Positions 46,571 through 56,753 of a stretch of DNA of 64,000 bases are shown here, piece by piece. The position numbers and the translations under genes are program-made. Origin of the DNA: Gliomastix tumulicola. Taxonomy: Eukaryota; Ascomycota; Sordariomycetes; Hypocreales; Bionectriaceae. Numbering within the stretch: the stretch's first letter is position 1; every line of letters begins with the position of its first letter. A model generated the notes under the pieces. That model had not been told where the DNA came from. It saw only the letters and a list, made by a program, of their open reading frames with translations, and did not search any database. The stretch lies in assembly GCA_001599755.1 (NCBI GenBank), contig BCHX01000006.1:3583336-3647335 (forward strand), read 5' to 3'.

Positions 46571-49092
46571 ATGGACCGACATCGCAGTGTCGTCTCCAGC
46601 ACCAACGACTCCTCAGTGGCGTCTCCGGCCACTGCTAGGACAACTGTGCAAACAGCCGAGCAATCAGCAGGCTCAGACTCACCAGCCCAAACTCCGTCCA
46701 TCATCCGCAGTCGTATTGCGAACGCCTGCGATGGATGCAAGGCGCGGAAGGTCAAATGTGATGGCAAGCAGCCATGCACTTATTGTATCCGCCGTCAGCG
46801 ACCCCATGCCTGCCACTACACAGCTCAACAGAGACGAGCACGGCGCAGTCAACGGCAGCAGCAGCAGCAGCAGCAGCAGAATCGACAGGGGGATGATGGG
46901 GTAGAGGGGACGGACTCGCGGAGGGAGTCCCTTCTGCAGCCGTCCACCCGAACATCTCACCTGCCCCGGTCTCCGCCAGCTTCTGCTGCCACGACGGCGA
47001 CCAGGGACACTTCGAGGGAGCGGGAGTTGCCAGCAGCAACATCGAGCGTGCACGGAACATCGCCATCGACGCCACTTCCGTCTACGATCCACGCCAATCG
47101 ACCTGTGATGGACGCCTCCCCTGAAGACGACACGGAAGTACCTCGCGAAGCACGTCTCCTCTGTGACCCCCAGGGCAAGCTCATCTTCATCGGCGACTGC
47201 GCACCCCTCTCTCTCTTCCAGTCCATCCGGCAGATCGTGACCCGCTACGTCGGACCCGACGCGTTCGCCCCTGAGACGAGTAGGTTCTCGGTTCTGGAGA
47301 ACGCGAGCGGCGAGACGTCCTCCTCACCCTTCCAGGTCCACGCCCCTCCCGAAGTCCGCTCCGCCGATATTGCGCGCGCCGTCTCCAACTACGCTATCCT
47401 GACCTCAGGTCTCATCGATGTCTTCGACAGCACCTCCAAGCTCACGGAGGACATGCTCCTCTGGGCCAGCCTGGAGCCCAGGCTGCGCTCCTCCTCCCTC
47501 ACTGCCACTCTCTACTATCTCGTCCTTGCCATCGGCGGATGCCGTGACAATGAGGCTGCTGCCCAGACGTACTTCGAGTATGCGCGGGACTGCGCCTGGC
47601 GAAGTCTCGGTGGCAGTCTGGGCGTGAGCACAAGCCAGGCCTTCCTGCTGATCACCGTGTACATGCTCTGCTCGTCGCAGATCAACAGTGGATTCCTCGT
47701 CTTCGGTATGGCGGTCCGCGCCGCGCACAGTATCGGGGTACACCGTACCGAGGTGAATGCTCGCTTCGGGCCAGAGATGCACAGGCAAAGGGACAGGCTG
47801 TGGAAGAGTCTGCGAGTGGTAGACCTGTTCCTGAGCACGTCTATGGGAAGACCTCCGTCTACTTCTGACGTCGACTGCACGGTCCCGTACAGGGGCACGG
47901 TGAATGACGGTGGCGAGGAGGTATTTGATCTGCTTAACGCATCAGTGCAGATCCTGCTCATCGTCGAGAGCGTCGTTCTTGAGATCTACTCTAAGCGCAA
48001 GATCTCTCTTCAGCTCACTGAGGGCGTATCGCACCAGCTACGTGAGTGGTCTGGGCGCTGGCTGCCGAAGCTCAAGGATGTTTTGGCTCGCCGGCAGACC
48101 ACCGACTCGGGCGATGTCGCGGCGATGAGCGGCGCATGTCAGGTGCTATCGACGTATTATTATGCTGTGATGCTCGTGTCACGGCCGTTCCTCATGTACG
48201 AGCTCTGTCGGCGTCTCTCTGATGCTCCAGCTGTACCGTCTTCGCCGAGGACGCTGACGTCGGGGAAGTCCAAGCTGGCAGATGCGTGTATCGACGCAGC
48301 CAGCCTCATGGTTGATCCGGTCCTCGACCTCATCGACCGAGGTGTTCTCGTGGGCCGGATGCCCGTGCTGGTGTAAGACATCCTCTCCGCTCATGTTCTT
48401 CCCCATCACTCACATCCAACAGATCCTGGCTCTTTGCCTCCTCCCTCGTCCTCGGCGTTGGCTTACTAGGAGGCTTTGGCCGCATCCTCGACCGCTACAC
48501 ACGCACCTCTATCCGCGCTCTCGACCACTTTGCCGAATCAGATACCCACGCATACCAATACTCGCTCATTGCGCAGTCCCTCCTACACACGGCCAGGGAG
48601 ACACTCGAGAGACGAGAGCTGCAGGAGAGACTCCGTAGGACAGAGAGCTCGAGCCAGCTGTTCGGACTGATCCCGCTCGGGCTCGGCAGACGACCCGAGA
48701 ACGACGGAGACGCGAGTATACGGGTGGCTGCAGGGAGTGATGGCTCTTCCCGCGTGGGCAGCCCATTTGGAGCGAGGAGAGACTCCCTGGAAAGATCTTA
48801 TCTCCTTCAGCAACAGCATCATCATCATCACCATCAGCAACACATCAGTAATCAGTCCAGCCAACATCAGCAGCAAGCCCCGCCACATCAGCCACTTCAA
48901 GTGCCTGCTCCGTCCCCTAGATTCGGGGACATTGACAACGCGTTCCTGGGCATGACGGACTCGATGATGCCTACGTCTGATGGTAACTTCTGGGCACCGT
49001 ATCTAGGAGGCGAGCCGGACCAGGCGTCTACGCTGAACTTGTTTCCCCTGCTTGAGGCGGGAGGCGGGATTGATCTAGCTAATTATCTATAG
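46571..49092 (+). CDS. Zn2Cys6 transcription factor with fungal-specific middle domain
   Basis: Exons 46571-48372 and 48423-49092 give 823 residues; the 50-bp intron has GTAAGA donor and CAACAG acceptor. The frame has no ATG before 46571. The zinc cluster is ACDGCKARKVKCDGKQPCTY (Cys53, 56, 63, 69, 72) with the last Cys81. A polyglutamine run (46859-46882) follows the cluster. The fungal transcription factor domain covers about residues 260-480, including the LLITVYMLCSSQINSG and AAHSIGVHR motifs. The C-terminal 200 residues are Gln/His/Ser-rich and end in an acidic-hydrophobic segment, a likely activation region. The target genes are unknown. It may control neighbours in this accessory stretch, but nothing in the sequence shows that. 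Confidence 0.92.
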
Positions 49093-49636
49093 AAGTCTCG
49101 CGTTAGTGAGGCATCACTTCGAAGTTTCTCTGCGATATTGATCGTCGCTGTGCCATCTTGGGTTTCCTTTGTGTAGTATGGAGAAAGACGGCATGATGTT
49201 CGTTGCAGCCTATGGAATGCAGATTCTGATGTCAGAAGGCATAGGCAAAGATTCGTGAACTGTTCGCACCACCACTTCGTCCTTTGCTTGGGGGCAAGCC
49301 TCGGCTGTCCGTGAAGGGGACAATACCATGTTCGAAGCTCTAGGAAAGAACACATAGCGGACTAACGGGATTGGTACCTCTCTCCTAATTTGTATCGTGA
49401 AATGAACATGGAATATCAAGGGAATAGGCGATATGATCGCACTGCCAATCCCATGCAAGTGGATATAAGCTGCTCCTGCCATCATACTCCTTCGTCTTAT
49501 CATCAGACTGGCTAGAATTTACAGAGTGCGACATACTAGCACCGTCATCGCTACAGACAGTTGATCTTCCGTACCGTTCGCAGTTTTCAGTCACTCTCAG
49601 AATACTCTTCGTTACCCAGCCCACGCGTCGACGACC
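49093..49636. other. Intergenic
   Basis: About 540 bp between two plus-strand genes. No feature recognised. Confidence 0.5.
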
Positions 49637-50866
49637 ATGGGCCGCGTTAAAGAATCGAAATGCCAGTCCCCTCCTCCTGCAGAGGTCAAGGCAGTCGATG
49701 ACTACTTGGATATTTTCCTAACTCTCAGGCATCTCGGTGTCGCGTTTGATCCCCAACAGATTGTAGACGAGCTCTGGGGACCGAAGCTGGGAAGCGTCCA
49801 TTGGGGAGAAGACTTTTGGCTGGCTAACGAGCTGGAGGAGATTGCGGCGACTCAGCTACTCTGCCACACCGACGGAAAGCAGGACGATACCGCAGTATCC
49901 CGATCGATCAAGAACCTTCGATCGTCGCTAGAGAATACTGACCGGGGAAAGACTCTTCCGCCGGCGGCGCGGCAGTACCTGGCGCGGCGGCGCGGAGAAA
50001 TCCAGGCCGATCTCGATGCTCTGACAGCATATTCCTCCTTGGGGCCCCCCCTGCCAGCGTATTCTGTCTCGGATTCTGGGACGGCATACATTGCCTCGGA
50101 CCCCGCGACGGATGGATGCGTTGTCTGCCAGGCCAAGGAAACACCAGCACCGCTTGCTCCAAGTTGGGAGTATCTCCGGAAGTCAGCTGCGACGGTGGTA
50201 GCCGCTATGGCTCTCGCAGAGTCTCCGGCCGATTCGGATGGTTCCGTCTGCCTAGCAGAGGGGGCAGCGACTATCTGGTCCGCGGACACGGTACATGCCC
50301 TGTATCTACGCTGCCACCCGCTCGCTGGCCTCGAGAAAAGGCTCGAGGATTGCCCTGTCTTCACAGAGGATCTACTCCGTAGCCTGTGTGGATTCGCTCT
50401 CTTCTCAATCTACAAGCACATGTCCGATCTCATGTCCACTCACGGCGTGATCACGAAACTCCACCGCCCTCAGATCGTGAGAGAATGGACAGACGCCCAG
50501 ATGTGGCTGCACAACCTTGGCGCCGAAAACAGCGAGGATGCTCTGGCCATGAAGAAGCACGGCGTCGAGGTCAGCACGCTCAAGGCCGCGCTCTTCGACC
50601 CGTACAAGGCCGACGGAGTGGAGGAGGCCGCGCTGGGCCGTGGCTTGAGCCCCTTTGTCCGGGCGAGATTGACCGCCATGGAGGGCGAGATGGCTAGTAT
50701 GGAGGCACGCCTGGCGCAGATTGCAGGTGAAAACAAGGAGATGGTGCGTCTCTTGCGCGAGATGACCGTCTCGGACGGGGGCGTGGGGAGGAGCACGAAT
50801 CCTTTCGAGACCCAATGCGCTTCTCATAACCCGTTTGTCGAGGATCCGTTTGATGACGATGCTTAG
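49637..50866 (+). CDS. Orphan protein with coiled coil and NPF motifs
   Basis: A single exon encodes 409 residues with no signal peptide or membrane segment. The N-terminal two thirds are mixed alpha-helical with no motif I know. Residues about 340-372 form a heptad-rich coiled coil (MEGEMASMEARLAQIAGENK). The last 30 residues hold two NPF tripeptides (STNPFETQ and SHNPFVEDPF), which are the ligand of EH domains in endocytic adaptors such as Ede1 and Pan1. A link to endocytosis is therefore possible but is inferred from a three-residue motif. Codon use is like that of the neighbours. Confidence 0.75.
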   Translation: MGRVKESKCQSPPPAEVKAVDDYLDIFLTLRHLGVAFDPQQIVDELWGPKLGSVHWGEDFWLANELEEIAATQLLCHTDGKQDDTAVSRSIKNLRSSLENTDRGKTLPPAARQYLARRRGEIQADLDALTAYSSLGPPLPAYSVSDSGTAYIASDPATDGCVVCQAKETPAPLAPSWEYLRKSAATVVAAMALAESPADSDGSVCLAEGAATIWSADTVHALYLRCHPLAGLEKRLEDCPVFTEDLLRSLCGFALFSIYKHMSDLMSTHGVITKLHRPQIVREWTDAQMWLHNLGAENSEDALAMKKHGVEVSTLKAALFDPYKADGVEEAALGRGLSPFVRARLTAMEGEMASMEARLAQIAGENKEMVRLLREMTVSDGGVGRSTNPFETQCASHNPFVEDPFDDDA

Positions 50867-51655
50867 TTTTTAAGGCATGACTAGATTATACTCGAGCTTG
50901 ATTTCAATAAATAGTTCCATTTGTCTATCGTGGGAGATCGGACGTGTGCCCTTAAAACTAGCGTACGTGTGATGTAAGCATTGTTGCTGTGTATTGTTAT
51001 AGCACTGCCATCAGGCAAGTCTATTATTATCCCTCGCTTCATTGCAGGCGATTGTCGATGAAGGGGAAAGGAATCAATAGTCAGAACAGGTCAAGGTGCG
51101 ATCGATCAGAGCAGCAACTTGCTCATTCTGCGCGCGCAGCAACAAGCGAGCTTGGCGGGGGACTGTAGGGGACTGTGGAACAGACGGGTGTCGATACATT
51201 TCAAGTACCCCTCCTTTGAATGACGTACTTGCAAGGCATTTCTGCCTTATCATGCTGGCAGCAGCCTGGGAATCCAGGCCGAGAGTAAACAGCAGTGCCC
51301 TGCGTGACCAAATGTGTGTGTGTGCAGTCCCCAGTCCTCCACTGGGTAATGAGTGAAGCCTGCCATTTGATAATGAACTGGCTCCGCGAAGAAATAAAGA
51401 TGATGTCATCTGAGGGTGATATATCGTAATGAAGAAGTGACCCTAGCAATCTGAAGTGTGGTGGTGCGTTGATATGCCCCAAGTAAATGCAGGTAAAAAT
51501 TTCTCCACAGACGCGTCCCACCCACAACTTTTCTCCCTCCTTCATCCTCACCACGCGAATCTGACCGGCCTTTTAGAGCAGAGCAACCCTTCTTAGTCAA
51601 CCCTTTCCCTTTCACACACATCTTTCTACGGCCTAGAAACATCCAGAAACACAAC
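50867..51655. other. Intergenic
   Basis: About 790 bp. The final 100 bp are CT-rich and precede the Ulp1-like gene. No gene supported. Confidence 0.5.
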
Positions 51656-53625
51656 ATGGAGGGCGTAAGAGCCGAAGGCGCCCCATTCGACCTGGCCTCG
51701 AAGGCCATCGAGCAACTTCGGGGCCAGGAGCAACTGACTCCCGACGCGATGCACCTGACTGCTAGTGCAATCGAGAGAAACATTCTTTCTTTCCACGGCG
51801 GCGTCAGCATGGCGGTCCTCGAGCCTTTCTTGCTGTTCGACGACGCGGAGGGCCTGATCGCCGAGCCGCCTGTCGCCGCGGCACCCTACGCCTCCATCAT
51901 CATCTCGCTCCACGGCTTCGAGAACGGCGAGTGGACGCTGCTCATCGTCGACAAGGAGCGCTGCCAGCTGTTCTGGTACGATCCGCTGCAGTCGTGTGAG
52001 CGCGCTGTCAAGTCTTACGGGCGCCTCCTGCGTTGGTCCGAGTAGGGCTCGGCCGGCACAGAGGCTCTTGACTTCGTGCCTTGGGTAAGTTATCTTCTGT
52101 TTCCTTTTGCGTGATTCTCGGGCTTGGTGTAGACGCACGGCGGCTGGTGGCTTCGTCAGTAACTGACACTACACCATAGATTGGTTCCAAGGCTGACTAC
52201 GCAGAGGACATCGGCGTCCTTGTGCTGGGCACGATGAAGCTCTACCTGACGAGCCGGATCATGCCGGCAATCATGAGAGGTCATGAGGTTCGGGACGATC
52301 TCGTCGCGCTGATCGACCGCCACCGGCATAGACTGGATCTCGCGGAGCACTGGGGCGTCCGAGAAGGACCGGTTGGTGGACGTGGCGGGTTCGCGAGCCA
52401 GGACGTCGACATCGAGAATACCGACCAGGTAAGCAAGACAAACACCCCCGAGTTTGGCACAGTTTGCATCCCCTCGACCTCTTCTAACCCTGAACAGCAC
52501 GTCGCAACTGAACAGCACGTCGCAGAGGAAGCTGCGGGTGGCATGTCTCCTAGCAACCACGCAAGTGAAGTCGAGAACGCTACGGCCCAAGCCCAGGACG
52601 ACGCCCTTATCGAGTACCAGATTCGGGCCTGGCAGGGCCTCTCGCAGGGCCCTGGAGCTGGACGCATCAGTCCCGTTGAGCCAGTCAACCCGCTGCTCCT
52701 GGCAGATCTGCCAGTCATCGTTGAGCATGGACCTCACACCTACGTCGCCGATCAACACTCTGCTGCAGCCGCTGCAGTTGGCCAGCATGGCCCCCATCCC
52801 GGCTATGAGACTGGTGCCCGCGTTAACAACGCTTGGCCGACAAACGCCCAGCCCTCCGTGCTCTCCAGCCGCTCTGGACAGGTTCAGATAGGCATTGAGG
52901 AGACCCAGGCCGCCATGGCCGCTTTGTCCCTCCACTCCCCTCCTCCAGCCAGGGGCTTTGGCCCAGGCAGTGAGGAGTACTTTGCCCGCCTTGAGCAGGT
53001 TCTGGCCAACTTTGAGGCCTGTTCGGCACGGTCTGCTGACGGTCGTGCCTTTGGGGACGTTACGTCCCACGAGCAGCGACATCTGGCCCTGGCGGGGCAG
53101 GTGACCAGGCTCACGGCCCGTCAGACCGATCTGCAGGAGCAGCTCAGGCACTCCAAGCTCAAAGTCGACACCCTCACCCAGCAGCTCTCCGACAGCGAGG
53201 TCCTCCTCCCCGAGTTCCGCAACCTCATGCAGCCGTCCATCAACGCTCTCAACCAGCATCGCCAGACCGGAGGCGGCAACGGTAACGGCAACGGCAACGG
53301 CAACGGCAACACCGAGCTGGACGCCCAGCTCGACTTCAGCATGCAGTTCTTCGACCGCGTCGACGACCTCCGCTTCCTGCTCGAGGGCGCCGAGCTGACT
53401 TCCGAGGAGCTGCCCCCGGCCAAGGACGCCGCGGTCGCGTATCACCGGAACCTCGAGCAGCAGCTCAACATCGTCCAGCTCGAGCTCGAGGCCGCCCAGA
53501 AGCAGCTCGCGGACGAGGACTACGCGCTGGAGCATCTCCGGATGCGCGACTGGATCGCGTACAGCATCCGACGACTTATGGAGCTGAACCGCGACATGTT
53601 GGCGGGCATTACATCGCTCCTCTAA
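51656..53625 (+). pseudogene. Degenerate Ulp1-like (C48) protein with coiled-coil C-terminus and in-frame TAG
   Basis: Exons 51656-52084, 52180-52428 and 52498-53625 form one frame of 601 codons that is broken once, by TAG 52043-52045 (codon 130). The last intron (69 bp) could also be retained in frame. Residues 80-160 follow the Ulp1 fold: GEWTLLIVD, then FWYDPL, then FVPW and EDIGVLVL. In active Ulp1 enzymes these positions read HW.L, YDSL and DCGVFV. Here the catalytic His is Glu92 and the catalytic Cys is Ile154; only Asp109 remains. So even a read-through product should not be a protease. The rest is a disordered Pro/Ala-rich linker, a Gly-Asn repeat (53275-53310) and coiled coils (about residues 415-590). 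Fungal Ulp1-like genes of this kind are often multicopy and some ride on transposons, but I see no terminal repeats here. Confidence 0.65.
53275..53310 (+). repeat. Coding GGCAAC (Gly-Asn) repeat
   Basis: GGCAAC/GGTAAC units in the Ulp1-like gene encode a flexible Gly-Asn stretch between coiled-coil segments. Confidence 0.85.
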
Positions 53626-53897
53626 GCTAAGGAAGGCTTGGATGATATCTGCTGCCTCGTGGAAGTGCAGTCAACGTCATGAAGGGATCGAAATGGAACT
53701 TGCTGAGAAGAAAGGGGGGGGAATCCAATCACACAATGTACCTAGCTATCACTTCCAAGGACTTGAACCAAGATTAGTTCGTTGCAACACTTGAAATCAT
53801 ATTACATCTGACGATTCTGCCCAAGCATATGTATATCATGACACGTTCCTCCTTTTCAAACCATCCTACTCTTCAAACATTATACCTATAATCGTGT

Positions 53898-55403
53898 TCA
53901 CTCTGTCTTGAGCCCAAGCGCTCCCCTCAGAATCTGCATAAACCGCCAGACATCCTCAAAGCGCGAGTACAGCGGCACCGGCGCCACACGCAGAACGTCC
54001 GGCTTCCGCTTATCGCACATGACCCCGTTCGCCTCGAGCGCCACGTTGACGCCCTCCAGCAGGCCCTCGGCCAGCAGCATGCTCAGCTGCGTGCCTCTCT
54101 GCGCCGGGTCGCGGGGCGTCACGATCCTGAACAGCGGCTTCTTGCCGTCGTCTGCGGCCTCGGCGAGGATGCCGTCGAGGAGGTGCTCTGCGTAGGCGGT
54201 GAGGACGAGGGCCTTGCTGCGGAGGTCGTGCATGGTGGTCTTGTTGAAGACGGAGAGGGCACCGGAGAGGGAGGCCAGGTCGATGGCGGAAGGGTTGGAG
54301 ACCTGGTAGCCGCCGGCACCAACAATGGGCACGAACTTGTTGTCCATGTTGAAGCGGACGCTCTTGTCGCCTCCGTACCAGCCCGTCAGTCGCGGACGGA
54401 ACGTCGGTCTGCCGTCTCGTCCGTTCGGCCATTCCACAGCCCCGTGACGGTCGTGGACAAAGGCCCCCGCGATGGACCCCGGGCCGGCGTTGATGTACTT
54501 GTACGTGCACCAGCAGGCGAAGTCGACGTCCCAGTCGTGCAGCTTCAGCTCGACGTTGCCCGCCGCGTGCGCCAGATCCCAGCCCACCACGATCCCCTTG
54601 GCACGGGCATGAGCCGTGATCCGCGGGATGTCAAAGTACTGGCCAGAGTAGTACTGGATGCCCGGCAGCAGGATCAGCGCCGTCTCGTCGGCGTGCTCGT
54701 CGATGGTCGCGAGGATCTTGTCCGTCGGGATGAGAAAATCAGCGCCCGGCTCGATCTTGACCATGCTCTTGGCGGGATCCAGCCCGTGCCATGTGATCTG
54801 CGACTCGATGGCGTAGTAGTCGCTGGGGAAGGGCTTCCACTCGAGGATGATCTTGTGGCGCGTCTCCGTCGGCCGGTAGAAGCTGGCCATCATGACGTGC
54901 AGGTTCGCCGTCAGCGTGTTCATGACGACGATCTCGTGCGGCGAGGCGCCGATCAGATCCGCCGACTTGGCAGCGCAGTCCTCGGCGAGGTCCTGCCAGG
55001 GCGTCAGGGGCGAGTTGCCCAGCGCGTTGAAGTGGCCCGCGACGCCGATGGACGACCACGTCTCGAGCTGCGCCTCGACATAGCGCCGCACGGCCTTGGG
55101 CTGCGCGCCGAGCGAGTTGCCCACGAAGTAGATGCCCTGCTCGTCCGAGGCAGCAGCAGACGTCGTCCCATTCACGCCGTTGGCGGTGGTGCCGTTGGCC
55201 GGGGCCGGCTCGCCCGGTATCCTCCCGTCGAGGGCCTTCTTCTTGAGCGACGCCTTGGTGGGCAGGATGAACTCGTCGCGCAGGTGGCTCAGCGTGTCCT
55301 GGGCGTCGAGCCGCTGCGCAAAGACGAGCGAATTGGCATCCTCGGGGAACTTGGGCGGCTGGCCGCCTCGCAGACGGTCGACGAAGGCGATGAGGTCACT
55401 CAT
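53898..55403 (-). CDS. bna5: Kynureninase (L-kynurenine hydrolase)
   Basis: A single exon from ATG 55403 gives 501 residues. The frame is open further upstream to 55592, but MSDLIAFVDRLRGG is the better start. Signatures of the class V aminotransferase fold are seen: IYFVGNSLGAQPKAV, GVAGHFNALGNSPLTPW, and the PLP-binding CWCTYKYINAGPGSIAGAF with Lys302. A short Thr/Ala/Asn-rich insert occurs near residue 70. Known role: cleaves kynurenine and 3-hydroxykynurenine to anthranilate or 3-hydroxyanthranilate plus alanine, in the cytosolic tryptophan-to-NAD pathway. It is divergent from an indoleamine 2,3-dioxygenase gene, the first enzyme of the same route, with 1.35 kb between the two starts. Confidence 0.95.
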   Translation of the reverse strand: MSDLIAFVDRLRGGQPPKFPEDANSLVFAQRLDAQDTLSHLRDEFILPTKASLKKKALDGRIPGEPAPANGTTANGVNGTTSAAASDEQGIYFVGNSLGAQPKAVRRYVEAQLETWSSIGVAGHFNALGNSPLTPWQDLAEDCAAKSADLIGASPHEIVVMNTLTANLHVMMASFYRPTETRHKIILEWKPFPSDYYAIESQITWHGLDPAKSMVKIEPGADFLIPTDKILATIDEHADETALILLPGIQYYSGQYFDIPRITAHARAKGIVVGWDLAHAAGNVELKLHDWDVDFACWCTYKYINAGPGSIAGAFVHDRHGAVEWPNGRDGRPTFRPRLTGWYGGDKSVRFNMDNKFVPIVGAGGYQVSNPSAIDLASLSGALSVFNKTTMHDLRSKALVLTAYAEHLLDGILAEAADDGKKPLFRIVTPRDPAQRGTQLSMLLAEGLLEGVNVALEANGVMCDKRKPDVLRVAPVPLYSRFEDVWRFMQILRGALGLKTE

Positions 55404-56753
55404 GGCTGTGCGGGCGTGCGGTGTTTTGCAGGAGGGCAGCGTCAGATAGCGGGGTTCAGCGACGATGACTCTCAGACTCTTCTGTCTCTGGGAGGAGACG
55501 AATAATAATACTGGCAGTGATGGTCTCAGGAGGCGGGGGCGTGTCAGATGGCGAGGCAAACAGGGAAGCATGGGAAGCAGGCAATCATCCACGCCGGGAG
55601 CGTTCAGCCATTAAGAACGAAACGCAATCCCCTCCTCGTGGAGGGCTCAGATACGGACGGTTGCATTTCTTTCTCACTAGGCTCGTCAATCCGAGCTTCC
55701 GATTCGCAGACAAGAGTCCGAGGGTCCGACTAATACGTCCAGCGCCGGCGATAAAAAAGCGAATGGGTGACGCAGTGGATAAAAAGGCCCCCTGGAATGT
55801 CCGCTGTGCAGACACGCTAAGCACTATAACTTACTACTAGTAGCGGATGAGCCTCGCTGTCTTCACCATCCGCACTTCCGTCCATCCGTCTCCAGCCGCT
55901 CCCACCCCTTCCCTTGACCACCTCCCTTTCCATTTTCGCTCTCCGAACGCGCCGTGATTCGCGGGATCGAGCCCGCCAACATCGGAGTCATGACTTCATG
56001 TGACACAGAGCAAGGCTTCCCTTCCACCCGCCGCCCAGCAAAGCGGAAGACGGATCCAGGGGCACAGGCATCAGATCGTGAGCACGTGTCCGCCTGCCCA
56101 GGCTCACTACTACGTGCGTACCCAATAATGACGACGGCGAGAAAAAGAAAGTCAGGCCCAGGCGAGGCTCTGCCATCGTGATGAGAGAAGCGATTCTCCT
56201 GCCCCACGGCGGATGACGGAAACCGGATGTGTAGTTGCTGTTTCGTAAGTGACCAAGACGCCAGCATAACCAGGACTTGTGGACAGTGAAGCCATTAATG
56301 GGATCGCGGCTGTTCTGTGTTTTTCTCACGCTGGAGGACCCGAGGCCACGCGTAAGGTAAGACTCTGCTGTTGAGCCACACCGCCCTGGGGGCTTCCTCC
56401 TTCTTTACCTTTCTTCTCCCACACTCCGCCTCTCCTCGTTTCCTCTTCTCCTCCTTCGCACCACGCCTCGCTTTCTTTTCTCTGCGCAGAGCAACGGCGT
56501 TACTCTCTCACACCAGTGTTCGGGCCTCAGCTTTCCTCCATCTGATTTCCTCCATCTGATTGTCCCCTCTCTCTATAAAGCCTTGCCTCTCCAAAGTTCG
56601 GCCCCGAGACCCGTCATCTGCCTTCTCTTCGCAGGCGAGAATCCGCTTCCGCCTCACCCCCATCGAATCGCAACCACGACGTTCAACATCATCTGGGATC
56701 TTCCCCCTTCAAACCCGCCACTCGCAAAACCAGTTCGTCCCTGCAAAGAAAGA
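55404..56753. other. Divergent promoter region of the kynureninase and IDO genes
   Basis: About 1.35 kb, CT-rich from 56390 towards the IDO gene. It could hold shared regulatory sites for the pathway. No gene is supported. Confidence 0.55.
56574..56580 (+). promoter_or_regulatory. TATA box of the IDO gene
   Basis: TATAAAG lies 174 bp before ATG 56754 and directly after a CT-rich tract that contains two copies of a TTCCTCCATCTGAT word. Confidence 0.5.

Noticed and set aside
41497..53625. Reassigned UAG codon or suppressor system for the whole genome
   Set aside because: Other intact genes in the window end at TAG (for example the GH131 gene at 32727-32729) with no coding extension, and no suppressor tRNA is present.
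51000..53900. Transposon carrying the Ulp1-like gene
   Set aside because: No terminal inverted repeats, target-site duplication or second transposon gene were found by eye.
54183..55505. A 440-codon frame opposite kynureninase
   Set aside because: Shadow frame of a GC-rich conserved gene.
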